Shown: positions 19,033 to 29,207, numbered from the stretch's first letter. The stretch: DNA of 35,724 nt from Crocinitomicaceae bacterium (GCA_022448165.1 JAKVAS010000021.1:1-35724); one strand, 5' to 3'. The notes: generated from the sequence alone by a model not told the origin. A program made the numbers and translations.

Positions 19033-20232
19033 ATGGATAAGATTCTTAAACATTTAAATGGAGATAGAGTGATCTGGGTGATCGCAATGCTCATGATGAT
19101 GCTTTCGTTGGTTACGGTGTACAGTTTTGTGCCCATTCTAGTGAAGGTTGAAGGTGGGACGCCCTTTAAGTATTTGTTTAAGCATCTTGTATATATCGGG
19201 ATTAGTTTAGGTGTGATGTATTGGGTGCATAGGAAGGATCCTAAGTATTTTTCGCAGCTCTCTAAATTTGGGTTTTACCTTGCGGTAGCTTTGATGATTT
19301 TTACTTTCTTTTTTGGTGTAACCGTGAATACGGCAAGTCGCTGGGTGAGGATTCCTTTTGTGGGATTAACTTTTCAGTCGTCGGATTTTGCGCGTTTGGC
19401 ACTTGTAATATATATATCACGATTACTTGTTAAAAAGAAAGATAAGCTAAACGATTGGAAAGAAGGATTTTTGCCTGTTGTTGTCCCTATTATTGTTATT
19501 TGTGGGTTGATTATGAAGGACAACTTTTCTACAGCGGCAATTCTTTTTGGAGTTAGTTTAGTTATTCTGTTTTTAGGAAAGGTTCCTTTTTCTAAGGTTG
19601 CAACCATGATTGTTGGTGGTATCTTGATGCTTTCTACCTTGATTAGTATACAGGAGCTTGCCCCTGAGTCTAATGTGCTTCCTCGTTGGGAAACATGGAA
19701 GAATAGGATTTTTAATCATGTGGATGATGAGCAAAGTGTACAGGACAATGCGCAGGTTTCGAATTCAAAAGATGCGATCTTTAATGGTAGACCTAAGTTT
19801 GAGAATGGGTTTGGTTTTATTGGGGGTAAAGGAGTGGGTAATGGTCAATTGAAAGGGTATTTACCTGAAGCTTATGCTGATTTCTTTTATGCGAGTTTCG
19901 TTGAGGAGTTCGGGCCTATTTGGGCGGGTGTACTTATTCTTTTGTATCTCATTTTGCTTTACCGTATTATGAGGATTGGATTGAACTCAAAGAAGATGTT
20001 TGAGACATATGTTTGTATTGGAATTGGTGTATTGATGTTGAGTCAGGCGACTGTGAATATGTTGGTGTGTACAGGGGTTTTTCCTGTTACGGGTCAAAAT
20101 ATGCCGTTGTTGGCGATGGGGGGATCTGCAATGATTATGACGTGCTTAGGATTGGGAATTGTTCAGTCAATCGCCAGTAGTCAGAATGTGGAGGAGAAAA
20201 AGAAGGGGGATATGATATTAGAGAGTGTTTAA
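19033..20232 (+). CDS. ftsW: Peptidoglycan glycosyltransferase FtsW (SEDS family)
   Basis: SEDS polytopic protein; TASRWVRIPFVGLTFQSSDFARLALVIYISR, FGFIGGKGVGNGQLKGYLPEAYADFFYASFVEEFGPIWAG, GVFPVTGQNMPLLAMGGSAMI. Confidence 0.96.
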   Translation: MDKILKHLNGDRVIWVIAMLMMMLSLVTVYSFVPILVKVEGGTPFKYLFKHLVYIGISLGVMYWVHRKDPKYFSQLSKFGFYLAVALMIFTFFFGVTVNTASRWVRIPFVGLTFQSSDFARLALVIYISRLLVKKKDKLNDWKEGFLPVVVPIIVICGLIMKDNFSTAAILFGVSLVILFLGKVPFSKVATMIVGGILMLSTLISIQELAPESNVLPRWETWKNRIFNHVDDEQSVQDNAQVSNSKDAIFNGRPKFENGFGFIGGKGVGNGQLKGYLPEAYADFFYASFVEEFGPIWAGVLILLYLILLYRIMRIGLNSKKMFETYVCIGIGVLMLSQATVNMLVCTGVFPVTGQNMPLLAMGGSAMIMTCLGLGIVQSIASSQNVEEKKKGDMILESV

Positions 20233-20259
20233 TATAATAGTCAGGTTGAATAAGGGAGC

Positions 20260-21354
20260 ATGATTAAAAAAGTAATTATATCTGGAGGTGGAACAGGGGG
20301 GCATATCTTTCCTGCGATAGCTATTGCGGATGAGATAAAGAGAAGAAATCCCAATGCCGAAATCTTGTTCGTTGGAGCCGAGGGTAAGATGGAAATGGAA
20401 AAAGTTCCTGCGGCAGGATATAAGATTGAAGGATTGCCAATTGTTGGGTTTAAGCGGAAGTTGGCATTGTCTAATTTCCTGTTGCCGTTTAAAATTCTCG
20501 GGAGTATGATTAAAGCTCGGAAATTGGTGAAGGGATTTCAGCCTGAAGTGGCAGTGGGCGTTGGTGGTTATGCCAGTGGTCCTACTTTGAAGGCGGCTAC
20601 CATGTTGAAGGTTCCTTCGATGGTTCAAGAGCAGAATTCTTTCCCAGGAAAAACGAATAAATTACTGGCTAAAAGTGTTAAGAAGATATGTGTTGCTTAT
20701 GACGGTTTGGAGCGTTTTTTCCCAGCGGATAAAATTGTGTTGACTGGAAATCCTACGAGAAAGGAAATGGTGACAATTGAAGGTAAGGAGTCTGAAGGAT
20801 ATTTATTTTACGGATTTGATCCTTCAAAAAAAACGGTGTTGATCATTGGGGGGAGTTTAGGTGCTAGAACCTTGAATGAAAGTGTTGTGGCTAATTTAAA
20901 GGAATTGGAAAATAGTGGAGTTCAGGTATTATGGCAATGTGGTAAGTTGTATCATGATAAGCTGAAGGAGTCTTTAAAGGGGGTGGACTTAGGGAATGTA
21001 AAGATGGTACAGTTCATTACCCGAATGGATTTAGCGTACGCAATAGCGGATGTTGTTATTTCTAGGGCGGGGGCAATTTCTGTTTCTGAATTATGTTTGG
21101 TTAAGAAGCCTACGGTGTTGGTTCCTTCTCCAAATGTTGCCGAAGACCATCAAACGAAAAATGCCATGGCGCTTGTTGAAAAAAACGCTGCGATTTTGGT
21201 GAAGGATGTCGATAGTAAAGATAAGCTTATTTCAGAGGTGCTTCAATTAATGAGTGATTCGGTTCGCTGTGCTGAACTTAGAGAGGGGATAGCTTCTCTA
21301 GGTAAGCCAAACGCCACTGCAGAGATTGTGGATCAATTGGAAAAATTGGTGTAG
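20260..21354 (+). CDS. murG: UDP-GlcNAc:lipid I transferase MurG
   Basis: SGGGTGGHIFPAIAIADEI, VGVGGYASGPTLKAA, QEQNSFPGKTNKLLAK, GGSLGARTLNE, ISRAGAISVSELCL. Confidence 0.98.
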   Translation: MIKKVIISGGGTGGHIFPAIAIADEIKRRNPNAEILFVGAEGKMEMEKVPAAGYKIEGLPIVGFKRKLALSNFLLPFKILGSMIKARKLVKGFQPEVAVGVGGYASGPTLKAATMLKVPSMVQEQNSFPGKTNKLLAKSVKKICVAYDGLERFFPADKIVLTGNPTRKEMVTIEGKESEGYLFYGFDPSKKTVLIIGGSLGARTLNESVVANLKELENSGVQVLWQCGKLYHDKLKESLKGVDLGNVKMVQFITRMDLAYAIADVVISRAGAISVSELCLVKKPTVLVPSPNVAEDHQTKNAMALVEKNAAILVKDVDSKDKLISEVLQLMSDSVRCAELREGIASLGKPNATAEIVDQLEKLV

Positions 21355-21356
21355 AA

Positions 21357-22739
21357 ATGATTGAGAGACCACAAGTAGATATTAAAAGTTTCAATCGTGT
21401 GTATTTCATTGGGATTGGCGGTATTGGTATGTCTGCTTTGGCAAGATATTTTAAAAGACAAGGACTTCCTGTTGCGGGATATGATAAAACGCCTAGTCCG
21501 TTAACGCATGCGTTATCTTTAGAGGGGATTAATGTTCATTTTGAGGATCGCGCGAGTGATGTTATTGGTGTGTATAGATCAAATGAAGATACTTTGGTGG
21601 TTTATACACCTGCGATTCCTGAAGAGATGGGGGAGCTATCGTTTTTCAGGAACAATGGATATGTTGTGCTGAAACGAGCTCAAGTATTAGGTTTGATAAC
21701 AAGAAGTTCGAAGGCGTTGGGTGTTGCTGGTACGCATGGTAAAACAACAACAAGTACAATGTTGGCTCATATAATGAATGAGTCTGAATTGGGCTGTAAT
21801 GCTTTTTTGGGTGGAATTGCAACTAATTTCAATTCTAATTTTGTAAGTCATGAAAGTAGTCCATGGACAGTGATTGAGGCAGATGAATTTGATCGATCCT
21901 TTTTACAATTGACACCGTTCGGAACCATTATTACGTCAACAGATGCTGATCATTTGGATATTTATGGTGATACGGATGTGTTTCTAGAAGGGTTTAAAGA
22001 ATATGTAAAATGCATACGTAAGGATGGTTTTTCGGTTTCGCATATAGATGTTGAGCTTGATATTTCATCGAGTAAGACTTATGCTGTAGGACGAAAAGCG
22101 GATTATCAAGGAGGTAATCTTAGGTTTCAAGATGCTCGTTTTATGTTTGATGTTACTCTTCCAGATGGAGTTGTTTGGGAGGCGGTTGAATTAGGGATTC
22201 CAGGAATTCATAATGCTGAAAATGCGATTGCTTGTATTGCAATGGTTTTAGAGTTGGGGCTTACTGAAGATTTGATTCGTAAGGCATTGAAATCCTTCAA
22301 AGGAGTGAAACGAAGATTTGAGTACCATGTTCGTAAGGAAGATGTAGTGTATATTGATGATTACGCGCATCATCCAACCGAGATTAAAGCGCTTATTGAT
22401 TCGGTTAAATTGTTGTATCCAAATCAAAAGATAATAGGAGTTTTTCAGCCACATTTATATTCAAGAACGAGAGATTTTTTTGATGGTTTCGTTGAGCAAT
22501 TGTCTCGACTGGACGAGTTGATTTTACTTCCGATTTATCCTGCAAGAGAGTTGCCGATCGAAGGTGTGACTAGTGAGAAGTTACTTGATCAGATTGACTT
22601 AAAAGCTAAAACGCTGCTTTCAGGGAATGAAGTGTTGGGTTATTTTGAAGATGGAGTCAATGGGGTTGTGTTGACAATAGGGGCCGGTGATATTGATCGT
22701 ATTGTACGCGGTTTAACCGAAAAATTGACAGCGGAATGA
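21357..22739 (+). CDS. murC: UDP-N-acetylmuramate-L-alanine ligase MurC
   Basis: FIGIGGIGMSALARYF, VAGTHGKTTTSTMLAHI, EADEFDRSFLQLTPFGTIITSTDADHLDIYG, DDYAHHPTEI. Confidence 0.98.
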   Translation: MIERPQVDIKSFNRVYFIGIGGIGMSALARYFKRQGLPVAGYDKTPSPLTHALSLEGINVHFEDRASDVIGVYRSNEDTLVVYTPAIPEEMGELSFFRNNGYVVLKRAQVLGLITRSSKALGVAGTHGKTTTSTMLAHIMNESELGCNAFLGGIATNFNSNFVSHESSPWTVIEADEFDRSFLQLTPFGTIITSTDADHLDIYGDTDVFLEGFKEYVKCIRKDGFSVSHIDVELDISSSKTYAVGRKADYQGGNLRFQDARFMFDVTLPDGVVWEAVELGIPGIHNAENAIACIAMVLELGLTEDLIRKALKSFKGVKRRFEYHVRKEDVVYIDDYAHHPTEIKALIDSVKLLYPNQKIIGVFQPHLYSRTRDFFDGFVEQLSRLDELILLPIYPARELPIEGVTSEKLLDQIDLKAKTLLSGNEVLGYFEDGVNGVVLTIGAGDIDRIVRGLTEKLTAE

Positions 22740-23551
22740 AAAGGTGGTTAATGATTGGTTTTTGGGCATTGTTTGCTGTCAGTACCATTGTGTTAATGGT
22801 GACGGTACAGCGCACGCATGCCGCCGCATTGGTCAGTCCACCTGAAATTGTGATTAATGCAAAAGGAGATGCGTTTGTAACCAAGGTGCAGCTTGCTAAA
22901 ATGCTTCAAGATGAAGGCCTTATTCGAGATTTTCAATCGAAAGAAGAGGTATCGCCTGAGAAGATTGAAGAATTTATTGGAAGTATTTCGCAGGTGAAAT
23001 CAGCAGAAGTTTTTATGAGACTTGGATCAGAATGGAGGATTGAAGTTGAGCTTAAAAAGCCTTTAGCACGAATTTATAATAAATATGATGAGACTTTCTA
23101 TTTAGATGAAGATGGAGATGTAATGTCGACAACACCAGCTCATACTGCTCGTGTTTTGGTAGTAACAGGGGAGATTTATGATCGTCGAAATGGACATTCT
23201 GTAAAGGACATTATCAACAACGATTCCTTGAAAAGTATTCTAAAGTTGGATGAAATCTATCGTATTTCCGGTTATGTTTGTCATGATCCCGTAATGTGTT
23301 CTTTAATAGGACAATTACACGTTGAAAAGAACGGTGATTTGATCCTTGTTCCGCTAGTGGGAGATTTTAAAATAATTTTTGGTTCTGCTGATTCGGAAGA
23401 AGAAGTAAAAGCGAAGTTTGAGAAACTTAGAATCTTCTATAAAGAAGGAATGCCGAATGTAGGCTGGAACAAATACACAGAGATTAGTCTCAAATATCGG
23501 GATCAAATAGTATGTAGAACCAAACCGACCGTGGCAAGCGGAGATATATAG
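22736..23551 (+). CDS. ftsQ: Cell division protein FtsQ
   Basis: N-terminal TM; POTRA/FtsQ-like region VEVFMRLGSEWRIEVELKKPLARIYNKYDETFYLDEDGDV; ATGA overlap with murC; precedes ftsA. Confidence 0.88.
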   Translation: MKRWLMIGFWALFAVSTIVLMVTVQRTHAAALVSPPEIVINAKGDAFVTKVQLAKMLQDEGLIRDFQSKEEVSPEKIEEFIGSISQVKSAEVFMRLGSEWRIEVELKKPLARIYNKYDETFYLDEDGDVMSTTPAHTARVLVVTGEIYDRRNGHSVKDIINNDSLKSILKLDEIYRISGYVCHDPVMCSLIGQLHVEKNGDLILVPLVGDFKIIFGSADSEEEVKAKFEKLRIFYKEGMPNVGWNKYTEISLKYRDQIVCRTKPTVASGDI

Positions 23552-23556
23552 GAATA

Positions 23557-24837
23557 ATGATGGGGAAAGTAATTGTAGGATTAGATATTGGGACCACAAA
23601 AATTGCGTGTTTTGTTGGACGTAGCAATGAACACGGGAAAATTGAGATTCTGTCTATGGGTAAGACTGAGTCTTTGGGTGTGATGCGTGGAATGGTTTCT
23701 AATATTGAAAAGACGATTCAATCCATTAATGGTGCAGTTGCTGAAGCGCAAGACCGTATCGAAGGAGAATTGAAAATCAATACTGTAAATGTTGGAATTG
23801 CTGGTCAACACATTAAGAGCATTCAGCATCGAGGAATTTATACCAGAACTGATTTAGATTCTGAGATCTCACAAAATGATATCAATCGTTTGGTAGATGA
23901 CATGTATAAAATGGCAATGCCTCCAGGTGAACAAATTATTACGGTATTACCACAAGAATATATTATTGATAACGAGCAAGGTATTAAGGATCCAATTGGA
24001 ATGTCCGGAGTACGTTTGGAAGCGAATTTTCATATCATTACGGGGAATGTTGGCGCATCTATGAATATTCATAAATGTGTTGAACGTTCAGGGTTGAAGG
24101 TTAAGGATATTATTTTAGAGCCAATCGCTTCCGCTGATGCTGTGTTAACAGAGGAAGAAAAGGAGGCGGGAATTGTATTGGTTGATATCGGTGGTGGTAC
24201 AACAGATGTAGCGATTTTCCATGAAGGAATTATTCGTCATACTGCTGTGATTCCATTTGGAGGGAATGTGATTTCTGAAGATATTAAGGAAGGATGTACT
24301 ATCATGAAACGTCAAGCAGAGAAATTGAAGCAGAAATTTGGTTCAGCATTGGCAAGTGAGAGTCAGGAGAATGAAGTGGTGGCGATTCCTGGTTTACGAG
24401 GACGTGCTCCAAAGGAGATTACTTTGAGAAACTTGGCGAGTATTATTCAAGCTAGAATGGAAGAGATCATTGATCTTGTACATTATGAAATACGTAATTC
24501 AGGTTACGAGAAAAAACTAATTGGTGGAATTGTAGTTACTGGAGGAGGATCGCAATTGAAACACATCACGCAATTGTTTGAATATGTTACAGGAATGGAT
24601 ACGCGACTTGGATATCCAACTGAGCATTTATCAAACACGAATAATGAAGCAATGATGAGCCCAATGTATGCAACAGGTATTGGCTTGGTGTTGAAAGGGT
24701 TTGAAGATTTAAAGAAAGAAACAACACCAGAAGCTGCTAGTACTGGTGATGTGAAAACACATTCAGAGAAAACACGAGGATCATTTTTTGATACAATCAT
24801 TAAGAAAGGAAAAACGTGGTTTGCTGAGGAGGATTAA
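23557..24837 (+). CDS. ftsA: Cell division protein FtsA
   Basis: VIVGLDIGTTKIACFVG, GIVLVDIGGGTTDVAIFHEG, GGIVVTGGGSQLKHI; C-terminal amphipathic tail. Confidence 0.98.
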   Translation: MMGKVIVGLDIGTTKIACFVGRSNEHGKIEILSMGKTESLGVMRGMVSNIEKTIQSINGAVAEAQDRIEGELKINTVNVGIAGQHIKSIQHRGIYTRTDLDSEISQNDINRLVDDMYKMAMPPGEQIITVLPQEYIIDNEQGIKDPIGMSGVRLEANFHIITGNVGASMNIHKCVERSGLKVKDIILEPIASADAVLTEEEKEAGIVLVDIGGGTTDVAIFHEGIIRHTAVIPFGGNVISEDIKEGCTIMKRQAEKLKQKFGSALASESQENEVVAIPGLRGRAPKEITLRNLASIIQARMEEIIDLVHYEIRNSGYEKKLIGGIVVTGGGSQLKHITQLFEYVTGMDTRLGYPTEHLSNTNNEAMMSPMYATGIGLVLKGFEDLKKETTPEAASTGDVKTHSEKTRGSFFDTIIKKGKTWFAEED

Positions 24838-24862
24838 GTGTTAGCTGAATCCTTAGAATAAT

Positions 24863-24997
24863 GGTCGGGGAGACCAGGTAGGTGAGAAGAAAGCGTAGCT
24901 TTCGATAGCCAAGCGAGAAGCTTGGGATGTTGAAAATGCTGAGCCGTAGCTCTCGATAATCAAGTGAGAACTTGAAAATTTAGGTACTGCGAAAGCA
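24863..24997 (+). ncRNA. Structured intergenic / ftsZ 5' leader element with tandem covarying double hairpins (putative)
   Basis: Six small hairpins in 135 nt: GGTC(GGGGA)GACC; GAAAGC(GTA)GCTTTC; CCAAGC(GAGAA)GCTTGG; GAGC(CGTA)GCTC; TCAAGT(GAGA)ACTTGA; TGC(GAAA)GCA. Copies 1 (24889-24925) and 2 (24941-24975) share loop/linker sequence but differ in stems by compensatory changes. Confidence 0.55.
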
Positions 24998-25036
24998 TGA
25001 TAAATTAAGACAAACAACAACTAATAAATAGAAAGA

Positions 25037-26596
25037 ATGGATTTTGAATTACCCAAAGGAGACAAAAAATCGATCATTAAGGTGATCGGTGTTGGTGGAG
25101 GCGGAGGGAATGCCGTAAACCACATGTATAATATGGGAATCAGAGGGGTTGATTTCGTAGTTTGTAATACAGATATACAAGCTTTACAGATCTCTTCGGT
25201 ACCGCACAAAATTCAACTTGGACCTTCATTGACGGAGGGAAGAGGAGCAGGGTCATTGCCGGAAATTGGAAAAAATGCTGCTGTTGAAAATATTGAAGAA
25301 ATTCGCGAGTACTTAAGTGAAGGGGCGAAAATGGTGTTCGTTACTGCTGGAATGGGTGGTGGAACAGGTACTGGTGCTGCTCCTGTTATTGCTCAAGTTG
25401 CAAAGGAATTAGGAATTTTGACTGTTGGAATTGTTACAGTACCATTTAATTTTGAAGGTCGTAAGCGTAGAATTCAGGCAGAAGAAGGGTTAGAGGCAAT
25501 GCGTCAGAATGTTGATACATTACTTGTGATTAATAACGAACGTTTACGTGAAATTACAGCGAATCTATCAGTAACAAGTGCATTTGCACAGGCGGATAAT
25601 ATTTTAGCTACAGCGGCAAAAGGAATTGCCGAAGTTATTGAAGTTACTGGATCAATAAATGTCGATTTTAACGATGTGAATACAGTAATGCGTGATAGTG
25701 GTGTTGCTATTATGGGTAGTGCAGCTGCTGAAGGAGATAACCGTGCATTGAAAGCAGTAAAAGAAGCATTGGAGTCTCCATTATTGAATGATAATGACAT
25801 TAGCGGTGCAGAATACGTATTGTTAAACATCACATATGGAGATCAAGAAGTCTTAATGGATGAAATCACGGATATCACGGATTACATTCAAGATGCTGCA
25901 GGATCAACTGCTGATGTAATCTTTGGACATGCAAAAGATGATGGATTAGGTGATAAAATTAGTGTAACAGTTATTGCTACTGGATTTCATTCATCTCCAT
26001 TAACGGGTTTTGAGAAAGCGCCTAAGCGCAACGTCACTACTTTAGAAGAAGATAAAGTAAACGAGATCAAAACACCAATGCAATCACCAACGCAACAAAA
26101 TCCTTGGGCGGGAGCCAAGGAGGTTAAAGCAGAGGAGGCACCAATGGATGAGCCATTCTTGAGATCTGAAGAACAAACAATCACAGATGCAAAGAAGGAA
26201 GAGCAAAAGGAAATGCAGTTTGATTGGAATAACCCTACAGCTAAAAAAGTAGAAGTTAAAGCTGATGAAGGTGTTAAGCGCTATGCGCTCGATGATGATT
26301 TTGAGGCAGGTGAAGAGTTAGATGCTACTGCAACAAGAACGGTGTTAACTCCCGAGGAGCAGCAGCGTCGTGCGCAAGAACGTTTGACAAGAATTCAGGA
26401 ATATACAAACAAGCTTAAAAGAGCGGATGGTATTCAAGAATTTGAGAATGAACCAGCATATGTTCGTCGCAAAATTCAATTGGACGAAACAATTCCAAGT
26501 AAAGAAGAAGCAACGGGTCGTTTTAGTATTTCAAAAGACGGAGACGATACGTCATTAAATAGCAATAATTCATTTTTACACGATAACGTAGACTAA
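25037..26596 (+). CDS. ftsZ: Cell division GTPase FtsZ
   Basis: [37 protein letters not shown]-terminal SKDGDD...[10 protein letters not shown] conserved tail. Confidence 0.99.
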   Translation: MDFELPKGDKKSIIKVIGVGGGGGNAVNHMYNMGIRGVDFVVCNTDIQALQISSVPHKIQLGPSLTEGRGAGSLPEIGKNAAVENIEEIREYLSEGAKMVFVTAGMGGGTGTGAAPVIAQVAKELGILTVGIVTVPFNFEGRKRRIQAEEGLEAMRQNVDTLLVINNERLREITANLSVTSAFAQADNILATAAKGIAEVIEVTGSINVDFNDVNTVMRDSGVAIMGSAAAEGDNRALKAVKEALESPLLNDNDISGAEYVLLNITYGDQEVLMDEITDITDYIQDAAGSTADVIFGHAKDDGLGDKISVTVIATGFHSSPLTGFEKAPKRNVTTLEEDKVNEIKTPMQSPTQQNPWAGAKEVKAEEAPMDEPFLRSEEQTITDAKKEEQKEMQFDWNNPTAKKVEVKADEGVKRYALDDDFEAGEELDATATRTVLTPEEQQRRAQERLTRIQEYTNKLKRADGIQEFENEPAYVRRKIQLDETIPSKEEATGRFSISKDGDDTSLNSNNSFLHDNVD

Positions 26597-27045
26597 TGGG
26601 ATTCATGGATCAAATTAATGCTGATATCAAAAAGGCGATGTTAGCAAGAGAAAAAGATAAGTTAGGCGCGTTACGCGATATTAAATCAAAACTGTTGTTA
26701 GAAGCAACTTCAGGAGGAGATGGTGAGGTAACGGATGAGGCAGCAATGAAAATTGTGATGAAGCTATATAAGCAACGTATGGACACATACACATTGTATG
26801 TAGAGCAAGGGCGCGATGATTTAGCTTCCGCTGAAAAATTTGAAGCAGATGTAATTGAAGCGTATATGCCTGAGATGATGTCTGAAGAAGAGATCGCGAA
26901 GGAGGCTGAATCGGCAATTGCAAAATTAGGAGCGTCTGGACCTCAGGATATGGGTAAAGTGATGGGGATGTTATCAGGGAAATTAGCTGGTAAAGCAGAT
27001 GGAAAGATAATTGCAAACACCGTGAAAAGTTTGCTTACAAAATAG
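26596..27045 (+). CDS. GatB/YqeY domain-containing protein
   Basis: INADIKKAMLAREKDKLGALRDIKSKLLLEA...AYMPEMMSEEEI...MGKVMGMLSGKLAGKADGKIIANTVKSLL; TAATG junction with ftsZ. Confidence 0.95.
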   Translation: MGFMDQINADIKKAMLAREKDKLGALRDIKSKLLLEATSGGDGEVTDEAAMKIVMKLYKQRMDTYTLYVEQGRDDLASAEKFEADVIEAYMPEMMSEEEIAKEAESAIAKLGASGPQDMGKVMGMLSGKLAGKADGKIIANTVKSLLTK

Positions 27046-27094
27046 TCATTCTACAAATCCTGTTCGTTTAAGAATAGGGGTTATTAATAAAGTA

Positions 27095-27126
27095 AAAGCT
27101 GCGGAGTACAGGACCGCAGCTTTTTT
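27095..27126 (+). terminator. Terminator closing the dcw/yqeY cluster
   Basis: AAAGCTGCGG-AGTACAGGA-CCGCAGCTTTTTT. Confidence 0.85.
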
Positions 27127-27147
27127 AGTTTACTATCATTGGGGTAT

Positions 27148-27450
27148 ATGCCTTATCTGCTACTTGTATTTGTGTTAATTTATGTCGGTTTGTATTTCCA
27201 AATTGTTTGGAGTTGGCCTATTTTTCTAGTGCCAATTTTAGTTTTTTCCAAGGCATCGTTCTTTTTTCTTTTTCTTGACCATCATCGTAAAGACAATTAT
27301 CATAAAGCAATTTTAGGCTCGATTGTATTGACCATCTTTGGATGTGTAATTTATTTCTGTGTAATGAATGGTTTGGCGATGATATTCGCTGGAATGGTGC
27401 CTTTTTTATTATTTGGAACCTTGTTCTTGAAGAATAAGTATAGCTCTTAA
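27148..27450 (+). CDS. Small multi-pass membrane protein, unknown function
   Basis: Listed ORF starts at TTG 27139; first ATG at 27148 gives MPYLLLVFVLIYVGLYFQIVW...; about 3 hydrophobic segments. Confidence 0.55.
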   Translation: MPYLLLVFVLIYVGLYFQIVWSWPIFLVPILVFSKASFFFLFLDHHRKDNYHKAILGSIVLTIFGCVIYFCVMNGLAMIFAGMVPFLLFGTLFLKNKYSS

Positions 27451-27522
27451 TTTATAATTTACTAGTATTGAGAGATACGAAGTATTATTTGTATTGATAT
27501 CTCGGTGATAACCTTGATTAAA

Positions 27523-28080
27523 ATGAAGACCATAACCTTAATATCGATATTCATAGCGCTTTTACTTTCGAGTTGTTCAAGAGATAAAGACAAGAATACT
27601 CTGGTTGGTATGCCTTCGATAGTTGGTGAAGTGTATTTCTTCACTCAAAATTTTGATTCAATACACTGTTCAGTATTTAGTGCTTGTGATTGCTGCTCAG
27701 GCCATATGATTTTTCTCGAAGATGATGATTTTATGTATGTCGATTATTGCGTAGGTGATATCTCATACCACACAGGAAAATACAGGTTTGAAAAGGATTC
27801 TTTATTTATTAAGTAGGATGATTCATACTTTCTGAAAGAGTATAATTGGGATAAAGAATTGGATACAACAGGAATGATTACTAATGAACATAACACAAAA
27901 CAACTCAGGTCAAAAGGTCTTTCATTAACTCTACGAAGTTTTTATTGTTCTGATAATTTATGCTTTAGTTTAACAGACAATGAATCATCTTATTTTGGAG
28001 TTAAAGACTCTTTATCAGTTACAAGTTTTGAACAGGATCTTCAAATAATGAAACTTGAATTATTAAATCTAAATAAGTAA
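27523..28080 (+). pseudogene. Lipoprotein gene interrupted by a single in-frame TAG codon (27814-27816)
   Basis: ORFs 27505-27816 and 27859-28080 share one frame. From ATG 27523 (MKTITLISIFIALLLSSCSRD) the frame reads ...KDSLFIK*DDSYFLKEYNWDKELDTTGMITNEHNTK... to TAA at 28080. Confidence 0.7.
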
Positions 28081-28283
28081 TTTAACTGACAAAATTCATG
28101 TTGAACAGCTGCTAATTAATGTTCAGGGCTATTTATGAATACTGACAAATTATTGATTTGCGTTTAATAATGAAAAAAGTATAAACAAAACACGGCGGAT
28201 TGGCTTGGAGGGAATCTAAAGGCTAATCTATTTCTATTGTCATAGCTGCGATATAGAAAGTGTTAGTGAAAATAAAAGTGAAT

Positions 28284-29207
28284 ATGAAAGCTAAGATGCA
28301 GTCTTTTTTAATGACATTGTTTTTTGCTTGTCTCTGCTTAAATTCTAATGCACAGTATCATCATTTTATTGAATCAGGAAAGACTTGGCGTGAATTAGTG
28401 GAGTATAGTATAGGGATGTGGTACATAGATGAGTATCAAATTTATGGAGATACTACAATAAATTCTGTTTCATATAAAAAGATAGAAATGGTAACTTCCA
28501 CTGATGGCAGTATTACCTTGCCTCAATATTCAGGGGCGATAAGAGAGGATACCTTGGCTAAGAGGGTTTACATTTATTTTCCTAATGACACAACTGAGAG
28601 ATTGTTGTATGATTTTGATTTGGATGTCGGAGAACAACATACATTCGACTATTGTTATAGTATTTTGTTAGGCGCTGCGCCGGGAACTTTCACTGTTGAT
28701 TCTATTGGTGTTTATACTGATCAAAATGGTCTAGATCGCAAAGTATGGTATTTAAATTATTCACATCTTGGTGTCGTAACAAGAATAGTTGAAGGTATCG
28801 GTAGTAATTCTGGAATGTTCTCGTACTCCTGTGCTTTTGATGTTTGGAGTGATCTTGTATGTGTCCATAAGGACAGTACAGCATTATTTGTTAATGATTT
28901 GCCTTTTGCTAATTATTGTACACCATTCATTTCCGTTGGGTTAGAGGAAAATAATCTATATGACGAAGATTTTTCATTGTATCCTAACCCTTCGAATAGT
29001 ATTGTAAATATTGACTTCGAAAATACGACCGAACTTTCAAAAGTTAAGGTGTTAGCAATTGACCCGCTAGGTAGAGTTATTCCGTTGCAATCTGTAATTA
29101 AATATAATAGGATGATAGTAGATGTTTCTGCACTGAAAAATGGTTTCTATCTCCTTTCTATTCAAACGGAAGAGACGAACTATGTTAAAAGAATTTTAAA
29201 AGAGTAA
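28284..29207 (+). CDS. Secreted protein with T9SS type-A C-terminal sorting domain
   Basis: Start chosen at ATG 28284 (MKAKMQSFLMTLFFACLCLNSNAQ); C-terminus FSLYPNPSNSIVNIDFEN...LKNGFYLLSIQTEETNYVKRILKE. Confidence 0.88.
   Translation: MKAKMQSFLMTLFFACLCLNSNAQYHHFIESGKTWRELVEYSIGMWYIDEYQIYGDTTINSVSYKKIEMVTSTDGSITLPQYSGAIREDTLAKRVYIYFPNDTTERLLYDFDLDVGEQHTFDYCYSILLGAAPGTFTVDSIGVYTDQNGLDRKVWYLNYSHLGVVTRIVEGIGSNSGMFSYSCAFDVWSDLVCVHKDSTALFVNDLPFANYCTPFISVGLEENNLYDEDFSLYPNPSNSIVNIDFENTTELSKVKVLAIDPLGRVIPLQSVIKYNRMIVDVSALKNGFYLLSIQTEETNYVKRILKE

Noticed and set aside
24838-25036. ftsA-ftsZ spacer as a transposable element remnant
   Set aside because: No terminal inverted repeats, target duplications or transposase traces; repeats are short hairpin units with stem covariation. 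A dispersed REP-like repeat cannot be excluded without a genome search.
25504-26184. Minus-strand ORFs inside ftsZ
   Set aside because: Antisense to ftsZ; no independent evidence.
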